Assembly: GCF_000368145.1 (NCBI RefSeq)
Contig: NZ_KB849283.1
Span: 2,072,324 to 2,136,323 of the forward strand
Direction of reading: 5' to 3'
Source: Acinetobacter guillouiae CIP 63.46
GTDB lineage: Bacteria > Pseudomonadota > Gammaproteobacteria > Pseudomonadales > Moraxellaceae
DNA length: 64,000 nt
Position numbers and translations under genes: made by a program. Position 1 is the first letter of the stretch. The number at the start of each line of letters is the position of its first letter. Shown piece after piece: positions 30,007 through 39,182 of this stretch. The notes below the pieces were generated by a model. It was not told the origin of the DNA and ran no database searches. It saw only the letters and a list, made by a program, of their open reading frames with translations.

Positions 30007-30873
30007 ATGATGAATAAAACGCTGAAATCTATACGACTATTTGCTTCTGTTGGGATTTTAACTGTAAGCACCCTACTGCCTGTATCTAGTGTATTTGCAG
30101 AAGAAACCACTGCAACGCCTGCGACTGTAACGACGACCAATACAGCAACCAGTGAAACACATACACCACCACCTAAACCAGCAACAACACAAGCTGTTCA
30201 CAACCCTTACGGTTTAGAAGCACTATGGCGCGAAGGTGATATTGTGGCTAAATCAACCTTATTTATCTTGGTCCTGATGTCGATTGGAACGTGGTACATC
30301 ATGGTGACCAAGTTTATTCAGCAGGCAAAAATTAAGCGTCAAGGTAAAGAAGTTGAAGCCAAATTCTGGGATGCTGCATCAATTGACGGCGCTGCGGGAA
30401 CGCTAGGCGAAGCAAGTGCTTATCGTTTTATTGCTGAAAAAGGCATTAACTCAACCAAAAAACATGGCGGAAACCTACTTGAGCGTATCGACTTTAATAC
30501 TTGGGTCACAATGTCGATTCAACGTGCAATTGATAAAATTCAAAGTCATTTAAGTGGTGGTTTAGCATTTCTTGCAACCGTCGGTTCTACCGCACCATTC
30601 GTTGGTTTGTTCGGTACAGTTTGGGGAATCTATCATGCACTTACTGCAATTGGCATTTCGGGTCAGGCCTCTATTGATAAAGTTGCTGGACCTGTCGGCG
30701 AAGCACTGATCATGACTGCAATCGGTCTTGCTGTAGCCGTGCCTGCGGTACTTGGTTATAACTGGCTCACCCGCCGTAATAAAGCAGTATTGGATAATGT
30801 ACGTACTTTTGGTTCTGACTTACATACTGTTTTACTCAGTGGTGAGATCAAAAACAGTGGTGATGCGAAATAA
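30007..30873 (+). CDS. exbB: ExbB/TolQ family proton-channel protein with signal peptide
   Basis: A 288-residue MotA/TolQ/ExbB protein. It has an N-terminal signal peptide (IRLFASVGILTVSTLLPVSS, then VFAEE) and a Thr/Pro-rich periplasmic extension before the first core span, as in the longer ExbB subtype. Core spans are at about residues 80-100, 185-205 and 230-250, with GLFGTVWGIYHAL and VAGPVGEALIMTAIGLAVAV as family motifs. Together with ExbD it forms the inner-membrane motor that drives TonB. GGAG lies a few bases ahead of two adjacent ATG codons, so the start may be 30007 or 30010. Confidence 0.93.
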   Translation: MMNKTLKSIRLFASVGILTVSTLLPVSSVFAEETTATPATVTTTNTATSETHTPPPKPATTQAVHNPYGLEALWREGDIVAKSTLFILVLMSIGTWYIMVTKFIQQAKIKRQGKEVEAKFWDAASIDGAAGTLGEASAYRFIAEKGINSTKKHGGNLLERIDFNTWVTMSIQRAIDKIQSHLSGGLAFLATVGSTAPFVGLFGTVWGIYHALTAIGISGQASIDKVAGPVGEALIMTAIGLAVAVPAVLGYNWLTRRNKAVLDNVRTFGSDLHTVLLSGEIKNSGDAK

Positions 30874-30887
30874 ATGAGGTATCTATT

Positions 30888-31313
30888 ATGAGCATGACAG
30901 TCAATTCAGGCAGTGACGAAGATGATGTAATTTCAGCGATTAATACCACACCTTTGGTGGATATTATGCTGGTTCTGCTGATTATATTTTTAATCACCGT
31001 CCCCGTTGCAATTCACACGGTTCCAGTCAAGTTGCCTGAGGAAAAAAATACACCTTATGTCACTAAGCCAATTAATGTGCAAATCGCCGTCAATAAAGCG
31101 GGAGATATTTTTTGGAACGAAAAGTATATCGCAGATAAAAATACACTGATCAATCGTTTAGAGGCTGAGGCAGCAAAACGCCCACAGCCAGAGGTACATA
31201 TTCGTGGTGATCAAGTGACAAAATTTGAAGCGATTGATGAAGTCATTAGTGCTACTAAGCAAGCAGGTATCGGCAAAATCGCTTTTGTCACGACACCTGT
31301 TGCCGCACCATAA
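30888..31313 (+). CDS. exbD: ExbD family protein 1
   Basis: A 141-residue TolR/ExbD protein with a single N-terminal span. The family motif is INTTPLVDIMLVLLIIFLIT, in which the membrane Asp (VDIM) is the proton-handling residue. The periplasmic domain ends in the ...IDEVISATKQAGIGKIAFVT segment. It starts 14 bases after exbB and is followed 19 bases later by a second exbD. Confidence 0.93.
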   Translation: MSMTVNSGSDEDDVISAINTTPLVDIMLVLLIIFLITVPVAIHTVPVKLPEEKNTPYVTKPINVQIAVNKAGDIFWNEKYIADKNTLINRLEAEAAKRPQPEVHIRGDQVTKFEAIDEVISATKQAGIGKIAFVTTPVAAP

Positions 31314-31332
31314 TCGGGAGAAGGAACAGTTT

Positions 31333-31749
31333 ATGGGTATGAATGTAGGTGCCAATAAAGACGATGATGATGTGATGTTAGATGTCAATATGACGCCACT
31401 TATTGATGTGATGTTGGTGTTGTTGATTATGTTTATTATCACCATCCCAATTCCAAATAATGCGATCAATATTGACTTGCCCAATGGCGCACCACCACCT
31501 ACCAATGAGAAGCCACCTGAGCCAGTCACCTTACGTATTGACCCTCAAGGTAAAATCTTTTGGAATGATCAAGCTGTTGAAAATAAACAAGCGCTAGAAG
31601 TTTTATTTGCGGGTGTTGCACAGAAATCAGATCAAGATCCGATTAAAGTGCAGCCCGATAAACTGACTGAATATAAGGATGTGGCAATGGTGATGGCAGC
31701 CGCGCAACGATTAAATGTTAAAAAAATCGGAATTGCAGCAAGCCAATAA
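31333..31749 (+). CDS. exbD: ExbD family protein 2
   Basis: A 138-residue second ExbD, starting at MGMNVGANKDDDDVMLDVNM (ATG at 31333, preceded by GGGAGAAGGAACAG). The open frame begins well inside the first exbD but only this start is credible. The motif TPLIDVMLVLLIMFIITIPI contains the conserved Asp. It differs clearly from the first copy in the periplasmic half (PNGAPPPTNEKPPEP). Two ExbDs per ExbB occur in dedicated TonB systems of several proteobacteria and may form a hetero-dimeric stator. Confidence 0.93.
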   Translation: MGMNVGANKDDDDVMLDVNMTPLIDVMLVLLIMFIITIPIPNNAINIDLPNGAPPPTNEKPPEPVTLRIDPQGKIFWNDQAVENKQALEVLFAGVAQKSDQDPIKVQPDKLTEYKDVAMVMAAAQRLNVKKIGIAASQ

Positions 31750-31765
31750 TATTTAAGGGATGAAC

Positions 31766-31799
31766 AAAGCTGCACAGTGCAATCGACTTGCAGCTTTGA
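31766..31799 (+). terminator. Hairpin after the exbD pair
   Basis: CAAAGCTGCA and TGCAAGTCGATTG-flanked TGCAGCTTTG form a stem about 20 bases past the last exbD stop. No T-run follows, so termination efficiency is uncertain. Confidence 0.45.
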
Positions 31800-31891
31800 G
31801 TCCTTGATATGCAATCTTTCGGGACGATTTATTCATAGTGCAACATTATAAAGAACACAACACTCGATATATTTGGCATTCACTCACACTT

Positions 31892-31914
31892 AAAAAAGCC
31901 AGCATCTGCTGGCT
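31892..31914 (-). terminator. Intrinsic terminator of the mmsA gene
   Basis: On the minus strand AGCCAGCA-GA-TGCTGGCT is followed by six T. It lies 21 bases past the mmsA stop. Confidence 0.85.
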
Positions 31915-31934
31915 GATCATCGACATAGAATCAA

Positions 31935-33437
31935 TTAGGTGATTTTAAATGCCAAAGAAATGGCTTGATCTTGTTGTTCAGGATCAGGCCATTTTTGTGA
32001 AACAGATTTTAACTTAGTATAGAAACGAGCGGCATCTGGACCATATAAATGCGACTCACCAAATTTTGAACGTCGCAAACCACCAAAGTTAAAATAACTC
32101 ACTGGGAGTGGTACAGGCACATTAACACCAATCATGCCCGACTCAACTTCCATAAAGAAGCGATGTGCTGACTTTCCATCACGGGTAAAAATCACCGAAC
32201 CATTGCCATATTCATGGCTATTGGTCACAGCAATTGCCTCATCTAAACTATTGACGCGTAAAATTCCTCGCGCTGGGCCAAAAACCTCTTGTTGATAAAA
32301 ATCCATATCCATAGATAAATAATCAAATAAAGTTGGTCCGATATAATAGCCATTGGCATACTCTGGATGTTTAAAATCACGACCATCCACCACCAACTCA
32401 GCACCATCTGCAATACATTGATCAATTGCCTTTAAAACAGATTGTTGCGATTGCGCACTAATCACCGCACCAAAATCTGCAGTCGGATCATTGTATGCGC
32501 CAACTTTCAATGCTTTGATTTTTTCTACGATACGTTGGCGTAAGTGATCTGCCGTTTCAGCACCTACGGGAATCAACAATGATACCGCCATACAACGCTG
32601 ACTGGCTGAACCAAAACCTGCTGAAACAAAGGCATTTGCAGCCGCTTCAAGATCGGCATCAGGCATTACCACCATGTGATTTTTCCCGCCTGTAAATGCT
32701 GCAACACGTTTGTTATGTGAGGTGCCTTTTTGGTAAACATATTCACCAATCTGTGTAGAACCCACAAAGCTCACAGCTGCGATTTCAGGATGTTCAAGTA
32801 ATGCATCGACTGCTGTTTTATCCCCTTGTACAACATTAAATACATCGTCTGGAAGACCCGCTTCTTTCCATAACTCTGCAAAAAATAATGCAGCCGAAGG
32901 CACTTTTTCAGACGGTTTCCAAACTATTGAATTCCCCACAGAAACAGCCATGGCCATCATGACAGCAGGAATCATGATGGGAAAATTAAACGGGGTAATA
33001 CAGCCCACCACACCCACAGGAACCCGTACAGAAAACACATCGATGTCGCCAGCAACATTACGTGCATATTCACCCTTTGTAATCTGCGGTGCATTACAGG
33101 CAAATTCAATTCCTTCAATCGCACGGCCAATTTCACCGATTGCATCGGCAATGGTTTTGCCATGTTCACGACCAATGATTTCTGCTAATTCAGCTGTTTT
33201 GGCAATCATTAATTCACGTAATTTAAACAGAACTTGCAAGCGTGTAGCATGTGAAGCTTTTGCCCATTTTTTTGCATTTGCTGATGTCGCGGCTTTCACG
33301 GCAGTATCAATCACGGTTGCATCGCCATAAGCACAACGCGCAATTTCTTCACCTGTAGAGGGATTAAATACTGGGCCTGAATGTTGAGTTTCTGTGATAT
33401 GACGGCCTGAAATATAATGTCCGATCAAAGTGTTCAT
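31935..33437 (-). CDS. mmsA: CoA-acylating methylmalonate-semialdehyde dehydrogenase
   Basis: A 500-residue aldehyde dehydrogenase of the MmsA class. It oxidises methylmalonate or malonate semialdehyde to propionyl- or acetyl-CoA with NAD and CoA, in valine, beta-alanine or inositol breakdown. The catalytic cysteine is Cys282 (SASQRCMAVS), the NAD motif is FVGSTQIGEYV, and FTGGKNHMVVMPDADL is a class-specific segment. MIGVNVPVPLPVSYFNFGG near the C-terminus is also typical. No valine-pathway partners (mmsB, bkd) are adjacent. The neighbouring MFS transporter on the same strand may import the substrate or precursor. AT-rich space and a terminator bound the gene. Confidence 0.93.
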   Translation of the reverse strand: MNTLIGHYISGRHITETQHSGPVFNPSTGEEIARCAYGDATVIDTAVKAATSANAKKWAKASHATRLQVLFKLRELMIAKTAELAEIIGREHGKTIADAIGEIGRAIEGIEFACNAPQITKGEYARNVAGDIDVFSVRVPVGVVGCITPFNFPIMIPAVMMAMAVSVGNSIVWKPSEKVPSAALFFAELWKEAGLPDDVFNVVQGDKTAVDALLEHPEIAAVSFVGSTQIGEYVYQKGTSHNKRVAAFTGGKNHMVVMPDADLEAAANAFVSAGFGSASQRCMAVSLLIPVGAETADHLRQRIVEKIKALKVGAYNDPTADFGAVISAQSQQSVLKAIDQCIADGAELVVDGRDFKHPEYANGYYIGPTLFDYLSMDMDFYQQEVFGPARGILRVNSLDEAIAVTNSHEYGNGSVIFTRDGKSAHRFFMEVESGMIGVNVPVPLPVSYFNFGGLRRSKFGESHLYGPDAARFYTKLKSVSQKWPDPEQQDQAISLAFKIT

Positions 33438-33632
33438 CCTGATTTTTCCTTCACGCTGATACTGAAACTAAATTAAAAATGCTACTGAAGTCGGTCTTTC
33501 CATGACCGTTTTGGCGAGAAAGCCCCATATTCCCAAGACTGATAAAGGAAATATTCATATTCATTCCTGAAAATTAAGCGTGGTAAATTGAATGATTGAT
33601 TGTAATGCTGTGCTTTGAATCACTGCTTTTCA

Positions 33633-34973
33633 TTAAACAGACAATTTGCTTTTCACTGATTTACGTTGTCTCGCGGGGCTAAGATCATCACGCTTCATAA
33701 AGAAGCTACAGAAGATTGCGAAAATCGCCATGCTCATGATGTAGGTAATAATCAAATGCGGGCTACCATTACCAATACTCAGTAGTTTGGTGGCGATCAA
33801 TGGTGCGAGTCCACCGCCTAATACACCTGCGAATTGAACTGAAATCGAGATGCCACTGTAGCGAATTTCGGCAGGAAACTGTCGAGCAAATAACTGAGAC
33901 TGTGGCGCATACATGATCGGAAACACTACGCCGATTGCTAAAACAATTGCGGTCCATACCAAGACTGGGTCCTTGGTATCCAACATGCTAAAGAATGGAT
34001 AGCAATACAATGCAAGGACCACTAGACCAAACATAAACATATTACGCTGCCCAACTTTGTCGGATAGATGTCCACACAATGGTGTCATCACCATGATTAA
34101 GCCTGCACCACAAATCGTTGCAAACAAAATGTCTTGGCGAGGAATACCCAACTTGGTTGTGGTATAGGCTAAGGCAAAAGTTGAAGCAATATAGAACCAT
34201 GCATTTTCAGCAGCACGGGCAAAGATAATCGTGAGTAATTCGCGCGGATGATTTTTAAAGACCTGCATTGCTGGAACTTTAACTTCTTGTGCTTGTTGTT
34301 TTACTTTTTCAAAATCGGGTGACTCAGGCACTTTGACACGGATATACCAACCCACACCTAATAATAAAATGCTGGCAAGGAAAGGCAGACGCCAGCCCCA
34401 ACTAAATAAACTTGCTTCGGGTAAAAGTGAAACCAAACCCAATGCGATAGAGGCCAACATTAAACCACCACCAGCACTTGCTTGAGGTAAACTTCCCCAA
34501 AAGCCTTTACCGCCTTCAGGAGCATGCTCTACAGCCATCAACACGGCACCACCCCACTCGCCGCCCATTGCCATACCTTGAATAAAACGCAAAATCACCA
34601 GAAAAAATGTCGCCCAATATCCAATACTTTCGTAGGTTGGCAATAGGCCAATTAAAACGGTAGGAATCCCCATCATAATCAGCGTGGTTAGCAGCATGGT
34701 TTTCCGACCAATTTTGTCCCCAAAATGACCAAAGATAATGCCTCCCAACGGACGTCCAATAAAGCCAACAGCGTATGTGGCAAACGCGGCCAATACACCT
34801 GTTAATGGATCAAGATTGGGGAAAAACAGTTTATTGAAAATTAATGCTGCGGCTGCACCGTAAATAAAAAAGTCGTACCACTCGATTGTCGTTCCGACCA
34901 TGCTGGAGATACCCGCCAGACGGTGTGAAGACTTTTTCGGTTGTTGAGGACCTGATCCTTGTATATGCTCCAT
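33633..34973 (-). CDS. MFS transporter, metabolite:H+ symporter (MHS) family
   Basis: A 446-residue twelve-span inner-membrane symporter of the ProP/ShiA/KgtP group. Signatures are GTTIEWYDFFIYGAAAALIF at the first span, GRPLGGIIFGHFGDKIGRKT between spans 2 and 3, and RFIQGMAMGGEWGGAVLM in span 4. The start is the ATG with GCGAGGTAGCG in front (MEHIQGSGPQQPKKS); an in-frame TTG five codons before is unlikely. Likely substrates are small carboxylates or amino-acid-like compounds. Pairing with mmsA and a divergent PAS-LuxR gene suggests a small catabolic unit. The exact substrate cannot be read. Confidence 0.92.
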   Translation of the reverse strand: MEHIQGSGPQQPKKSSHRLAGISSMVGTTIEWYDFFIYGAAAALIFNKLFFPNLDPLTGVLAAFATYAVGFIGRPLGGIIFGHFGDKIGRKTMLLTTLIMMGIPTVLIGLLPTYESIGYWATFFLVILRFIQGMAMGGEWGGAVLMAVEHAPEGGKGFWGSLPQASAGGGLMLASIALGLVSLLPEASLFSWGWRLPFLASILLLGVGWYIRVKVPESPDFEKVKQQAQEVKVPAMQVFKNHPRELLTIIFARAAENAWFYIASTFALAYTTTKLGIPRQDILFATICGAGLIMVMTPLCGHLSDKVGQRNMFMFGLVVLALYCYPFFSMLDTKDPVLVWTAIVLAIGVVFPIMYAPQSQLFARQFPAEIRYSGISISVQFAGVLGGGLAPLIATKLLSIGNGSPHLIITYIMSMAIFAIFCSFFMKRDDLSPARQRKSVKSKLSV

Positions 34974-35447
34974 CGCTACCTCGCCCAATTCTTAGTATTG
35001 TCATCCATTCACCACCTTAGAGATAATCCATCCTGATTATATTTATTAAGGTGATCTAATTCTTTTTACACAAATAACTTAAAATAAGAAGCCAAGATTA
35101 ATATTGATTTATCCTGATAAAAAATTCTAAATAACATGAGTGCTTCTCATCATCAATGTGAATCAATTGCTTTTTTCAGTCAACACCCTTAATTACTTAA
35201 GTAGTTTTTAAAATTCAATAAATAAATTAAATACAATTACTTATGAAAAAACATACCAATATAGACTAAAGTTAAATATAAAAAATGTGATCCATTACAA
35301 ACTATTCAAAATGCTAAGTTTATATGTATAACAACACAAAAATAATCTATTTAATTTTCATCATATTATAAAAAATCAACGATCGAATACTTGTTATTTC
35401 TCGCTATCACGTTATATTCATTATTATACTAAGTAAGGATGCTTATT
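34974..35447. other. AT-rich divergent intergenic region
   Basis: About 470 bases between the MFS transporter and the PAS-LuxR regulator genes. It contains no ORF of note. A TATACT box about 14 bases before the regulator's start region could be its -10 element, but no good -35 matches. Operators for the regulator would be expected here. Confidence 0.4.
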
Positions 35448-35999
35448 ATGAACTATAATAAAATCGCATTTGATTTTAGCCCTGCACCGATTGTTGTATT
35501 AAGTTATCGACACATGATGGAAATGAATGCTGCATTTGCCAATCTATTTGGCTATGAGCGTGGTGAATTAATTGAGCAATCCATAGTCAAAATTTTTCCT
35601 AGCCTTGAAGATTATGAAAAGGTCGGGAATGATGCATTGCAAAGCTTATTGTTAAAAAAAAGCCATTACTATTCTGATCAGCGCTTTATGCAGCATAAAA
35701 ATGGCGAAATCTTTTGGACACATACCCATGGGCAAACCTTAACACCTGAAGATCCCTTTAAATTGATGGTCTGGCATTTTGAACGTAAAGATCAGGTGCT
35801 GTCTTCTAAGCAAAAATTGACCAAACGTGAATCAGAAATTACCCAATTGATTGTCAATGGATTTACCTGTAAAGAAATTGCACGAAAATTAGAGCTGTCG
35901 CATCGGACCATAGAAGTACATAAAGCAAATTTAATGAAAAAGTTGGGCGTTCGCTCCAAAGCAGAACTAACCTCAAAAATTATTATTCGAGAAAAATGA
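35448..35999 (+). CDS. PAS domain LuxR-type transcriptional regulator
   Basis: A 183-residue regulator. The N-terminal PAS domain is at about residues 5-110 (NAAFANLFGYERGELIEQSI, then KNGEIFWTHTHGQTL). The C-terminal LuxR-type helix-turn-helix is at about residues 120-178 (LTKRESEITQLIVNGFTCKE, IARKLELSHRTIEVHKANLM). The PAS fold implies sensing of a small molecule or redox state. It is divergent from the MFS transporter and mmsA, which it probably controls. I start at the ATG nine bases after AAGGA; another ATG three codons earlier overlaps that site. Confidence 0.88.
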   Translation: MNYNKIAFDFSPAPIVVLSYRHMMEMNAAFANLFGYERGELIEQSIVKIFPSLEDYEKVGNDALQSLLLKKSHYYSDQRFMQHKNGEIFWTHTHGQTLTPEDPFKLMVWHFERKDQVLSSKQKLTKRESEITQLIVNGFTCKEIARKLELSHRTIEVHKANLMKKLGVRSKAELTSKIIIREK

Positions 36000-36004
36000 T
36001 ATAG

Positions 36005-36042
36005 ACAAAAAAATGATCACAGTTGAATTGCTGTGATCATTG
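36005..36042 (-). terminator. Intrinsic terminator between convergent genes
   Basis: ATGATCACAG and CTGTGATCAT form a 10-bp stem. On the minus strand it is followed by TTTTTTTGT, so it mainly serves the YjdM/PhnA gene but may stop both convergent transcripts. Confidence 0.8.
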
Positions 36043-36058
36043 ATGAACCTCAAAAAAA

Positions 36059-36403
36059 TTAAGCTTTTTTCACAAATTCTGACTTTAACTTCATGGGACC
36101 AATACCATCAATTTTACAATCAATATCATGCCCATCATTACTGTCTACCAGTAAACGAATACTTTTGACTTTGGTTCCTACCTTAACTACTGCAGAAGAA
36201 CCTTTAATTTTTAAGTATTTAATCACTGTCACTGAATCGCCATCTGCCAAGATATTGCCAACAGCATCTTTAATCGTCACGCTGTCATCTGCTGTTACTT
36301 GCTCGCCATCTTTCCATTCATAACTACATTCTGGGCAAATCAATAAATCGCTATCTTGATAGGTATATTCTGAATTACATTTTGGACAATGTGGCAAAGA
36401 CAT
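36059..36403 (-). CDS. YjdM/PhnA family zinc-ribbon protein
   Basis: A 114-residue cytoplasmic protein with an N-terminal zinc ribbon ([20 protein letters not shown], Cys pairs at about 7/10 and 23/26). The family core follows: [20 protein letters not shown], then [20 protein letters not shown] and [20 protein letters not shown]. Homologues are annotated as PhnA or alkylphosphonate utilisation proteins, although a direct role in phosphonate breakdown is doubtful. It is monocistronic with its own terminator. Confidence 0.92.
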   Translation of the reverse strand: MSLPHCPKCNSEYTYQDSDLLICPECSYEWKDGEQVTADDSVTIKDAVGNILADGDSVTVIKYLKIKGSSAVVKVGTKVKSIRLLVDSNDGHDIDCKIDGIGPMKLKSEFVKKA

Positions 36404-36515
36404 AATAAGCTCAACTTCGGTTCAAATCACAATCATAGCATTTTAAGATTTTTCATCAACTTAAAAACCATAATAAATATAAGGAATAATTTAAAATCAA
36501 CCGCGATCAATAAAA

Positions 36516-36869
36516 CTAGGCTTTATGATTTAGAACATCCAACAAAACACTGACATGATTTCGCCCTTGATTTTTGGCCGCCGTTAATAAGGTTATAGGA
36601 CCTTGTGCTATAAGTTTCCGCAGCTCTTCTAATTGTACTGTAACCTGTGATAATTCAACGCGATAACGTTGTTGAAACTCATCCCAACGGTTTTCGCTAT
36701 CCTCGTGATACCATTTTCTGAGTTCATTGGACGGGGTAATTTCTTTCGGCCATAAGTCAATCTTAGCATCATCTTTTTTAATACCACGTGGCCACAAACG
36801 ATCAACCAAAATTCGTTGACCATCTGTTTCTGAAACCGCATCATAAATTCGTTTGCTATAAATCGTCAT
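36516..36869 (-). CDS. DUF488 family protein
   Basis: A 117-residue protein with the family signatures RILVDRLWPRGIKKDDAKID and ITPSNELRKWYHEDSENRWD, and the nucleotide-fold-like strand GPITLLTAAKNQGRNHVSVL. Members are small cytoplasmic proteins of unknown biochemistry. It is a single-gene unit with no clear partner. Confidence 0.9.
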   Translation of the reverse strand: MTIYSKRIYDAVSETDGQRILVDRLWPRGIKKDDAKIDLWPKEITPSNELRKWYHEDSENRWDEFQQRYRVELSQVTVQLEELRKLIAQGPITLLTAAKNQGRNHVSVLLDVLNHKA

Positions 36870-37117
36870 TGTTATTCCGAACCGAAGTTATTCTAAAATT
36901 ATTCCAAATGATGAGAAATATGGTTGTGTAAAGTGACAATGTGGGAATAAAAACACATTGTCCCCCATCACAGCTTAGCCTGCAAACATAGGCGAGGCTT
37001 GGTGCTTACTCAGGCAATCAATGATTGAATTGTATTGCCCGTTTAATGGATGATAGATGAATGATATAAATACCAAAGCAGATCTATAGCGATAGTTTAT
37101 AGGTCACTCACGCGAGT

Positions 37118-37564
37118 TTATTGATCTGGAATTGTTGGATTGACCAAGAGACCAAGTAATTGCAAAGACTCTTGCCATCCCAAATAACAAGCCTCAACAG
37201 GAATCACTTTCGGGATACCTGACTGGGTAATATTGACTTCCGTTCCGACAAGCACACCTTTTATTTCAATGATTACTTCAATTTCGCCAGCGAGCTCAGG
37301 ATTATCAAATCGATCAAAATATCGTATGCGTTGGTTGGGAATCAGCTCCGCATAAGTTCCACCAAATGAATGGATTGTACCTGTAGAGAAATTGGTAAAT
37401 GACATTCGATAAGAACCACCAACCGTAGCATCCATTTGATGAAGTTTTGCTGTAAAACCATGCGGAGGCATCCACTTTACAATTGCATCTGGGTCTAAGA
37501 AAGCTTTATAGACTCGCTCTGGTGGTGCACTAAAAACGCGATGCAACTTTACCGTATTACTCAT
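37118..37564 (-). CDS. SRPBCC (AHSA1-like) domain protein
   Basis: A START-like domain protein of about 148 residues. VKLHRVFSAPPERVYKAFLD, AIVKWMPPHGFTAKLHQMDA and GGSYRMSFTNFSTGTIHSFG are typical of the Aha1-C-like group found next to ArsR regulators. Hydrophobic ligand binding is the general property, and the ligand is unknown. Three Met codons are possible starts. I use the one nine bases after AAGGA (MSNTVKLHRVF). No ArsR gene is nearby. Confidence 0.88.
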   Translation of the reverse strand: MSNTVKLHRVFSAPPERVYKAFLDPDAIVKWMPPHGFTAKLHQMDATVGGSYRMSFTNFSTGTIHSFGGTYAELIPNQRIRYFDRFDNPELAGEIEVIIEIKGVLVGTEVNITQSGIPKVIPVEACYLGWQESLQLLGLLVNPTIPDQ

Positions 37565-37652
37565 ACTCATATCCTTGACTATTATTGTTGTTGACAAGCA
37601 AGTTTAGCGCTGTACAAAGCTTTCATTTGTATGGTTTGAGTAGTCTGAAACT

Positions 37653-37685
37653 TAAAAAAAAGCATATCAACAAGGATATGCTTTT
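37653..37685 (-). terminator. Intrinsic terminator of the RraB-like gene
   Basis: On the minus strand AAAAGCATATC pairs with GATATGCTTTT, followed by a run of T. It lies about 30 bases beyond the stop of the gene at 37713. Confidence 0.85.
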
Positions 37686-37712
37686 AAAACAATATGCGTC
37701 GTCTAAAGACCA

Positions 37713-38087
37713 TTATTCTTCATCGTCTTCATCATCAAATATATAGGTTGTACATCCCCAACCATCATATTCACCTTCAAACTGCTCAGCAATTTTACTA
37801 AACCATTGCTCTAAATCAACAACATCTTCGTAGTCTGGAATCAGATGAACATAAACCGTAATCACCCATTCATTAGGCTGCACTTCTTCATCCAAATACA
37901 GCGAAATTTTTTGCTCTTCGTGTAAAAGATAGATTGCACATTTTTCAGCAAGTTCTTGTGTTTTAAAATACACAGAAAACTCGATTTCATGTACCTCTTC
38001 TAAATCATCACCATCTTCGTGCATTTGCCAAAGTAGATTACCGTTATCATCTTCTGGGAATTTTTCAAAATCACGAGTCATGGCCAA
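37713..38087 (-). CDS. RraB-like acidic protein (ribonuclease E inhibitor family)
   Basis: A 124-residue, very acidic protein. The family pattern is present: GNLLWQMHEDGDDLEEVHEI, then an alpha/beta unit (FKTQELAEKCAIYLLHEEQK), VITVYVHLIPDYEDVVDLEQ and the closing FEGEYDGWGCTTY. RraB of E. coli binds RNase E and lowers mRNA turnover. Whether this short version does so is inference. It ends in an Asp/Glu run. Confidence 0.75.
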   Translation of the reverse strand: MAMTRDFEKFPEDDNGNLLWQMHEDGDDLEEVHEIEFSVYFKTQELAEKCAIYLLHEEQKISLYLDEEVQPNEWVITVYVHLIPDYEDVVDLEQWFSKIAEQFEGEYDGWGCTTYIFDDEDDEE

Positions 38088-38282
38088 GCCCTCTTTTAAG
38101 GTTATAAATATTATGACTTTTACAATAGCAAAGTTTTATGACAGTTTTAAAATATTGCCTATTCGCACACAAATTACTACTTTTATTTGGCATCAATTTG
38201 TAATAAAAATTGAATTAATTCTATGATTAGGGTCTGTTGTTGATCAATATTCATTGATGATTAAACCAATAATGAAAGGTGC

Positions 38283-39041
38283 ATGATGCCAAACTTTAAC
38301 CCACAACAACGACAAGAAATTCTGTTACTGATTCAACAAGGTCGTAAAGTTGAAGCAGTTAAATGGGTCAAAGACCACTCAGATTTAGGTTTAAAAGAAG
38401 CCAAGGATTATGTAGAAAATCTGACAGAAAACGCATACAACTTCGCATTTGCAGATACAGCTCAAAGTGATAGTTCCCGTGATATACACTTGCAAATTCC
38501 TCAACAAGACATCCTTTCCCTAATCCAACAAAATCGTAAAATTGAAGCGATTAAACTGGTCATGGAAAATTCAAACCTTGGGCTAAAAGATGCCAAAGAC
38601 TTTGTAGAACAGCTCACTGAAAATCCCAATTTAGCAATCAATCAGTTTCAGTTCGATGATGATTTTTATGACAGTCAGCATCCTCGCTATAAGGCAATTC
38701 AGTCAAATTTTGAAACTGGTGAAATCTATGTGTTATATCAAGATCATCAAAAAGTGTTGATTGATGAGCATCATCCTGACTGGGATGAAATTATGCGTCA
38801 TTTTACACAAGGTGAAACATATGATTCGGCTGCTGCCTATATTGCTGCGATGAAAGCCAAAGCACGTGATAGTGCTGTCAATTCGACACGCAATGTTCAG
38901 TCAATTCCCCGCCCATCCAGCGTGACAACACAACCTGTCGGTATTGAAGATCAAACCAAGAAAAAAGGCTTACCTATTGTTATGCTTGTTGTTATTGCGA
39001 TTGTTGCTGTGATTGCCTATCAATTTTTTATCAAGCAATAA
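38283..39041 (+). CDS. Tail-anchored protein with two L7/L12-like domains
   Basis: A 252-residue protein built of two similar units. Unit 1 (about residues 6-46) reads RQEILLLIQQGRKVEAVKWV then LGLKEAKDYVENL. Unit 2 (about 74-112) reads QQDILSLIQQNRKIEAIKLV then LGLKDAKDFVEQL. Both match the ribosomal L7/L12 C-terminal pattern K-x-x-x-I-K-x-V-x-x...GLGLKEAKD-x-V-E. A polar linker with HHPDWDEI follows, and a single C-terminal hydrophobic anchor (LPIVMLVVIAIVAVIAYQFF) with two lysines around it. No signal peptide, so the domains face the cytoplasm. The next gene is related in its second half. Function unknown. Confidence 0.8.
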   Translation: MMPNFNPQQRQEILLLIQQGRKVEAVKWVKDHSDLGLKEAKDYVENLTENAYNFAFADTAQSDSSRDIHLQIPQQDILSLIQQNRKIEAIKLVMENSNLGLKDAKDFVEQLTENPNLAINQFQFDDDFYDSQHPRYKAIQSNFETGEIYVLYQDHQKVLIDEHHPDWDEIMRHFTQGETYDSAAAYIAAMKAKARDSAVNSTRNVQSIPRPSSVTTQPVGIEDQTKKKGLPIVMLVVIAIVAVIAYQFFIKQ

Positions 39042-39182
39042 GATGCAACACCGCGATAAAATTTAACACGGCAATAAAATTGAATGTACAATGCAGGATG
39101 ATTAATAAAGTTTAAAACAGTCAAAAGAAAGCCATTCAACTAAACGCCATTGCTCTCATCATTTAAATTATTCGAGATGCGT

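Noticed and set aside
36955-37025. Possible fourth copy of the 42.7 kb repeat (CCTGCAAACATAGGCGAGGCTTGG-like stretch)
   Set aside because: Only CTGCAAACA and a loosely similar TGCTTACTCA match; the palindrome and the GCGTAGGCGATGC block are absent, so similarity may be chance.
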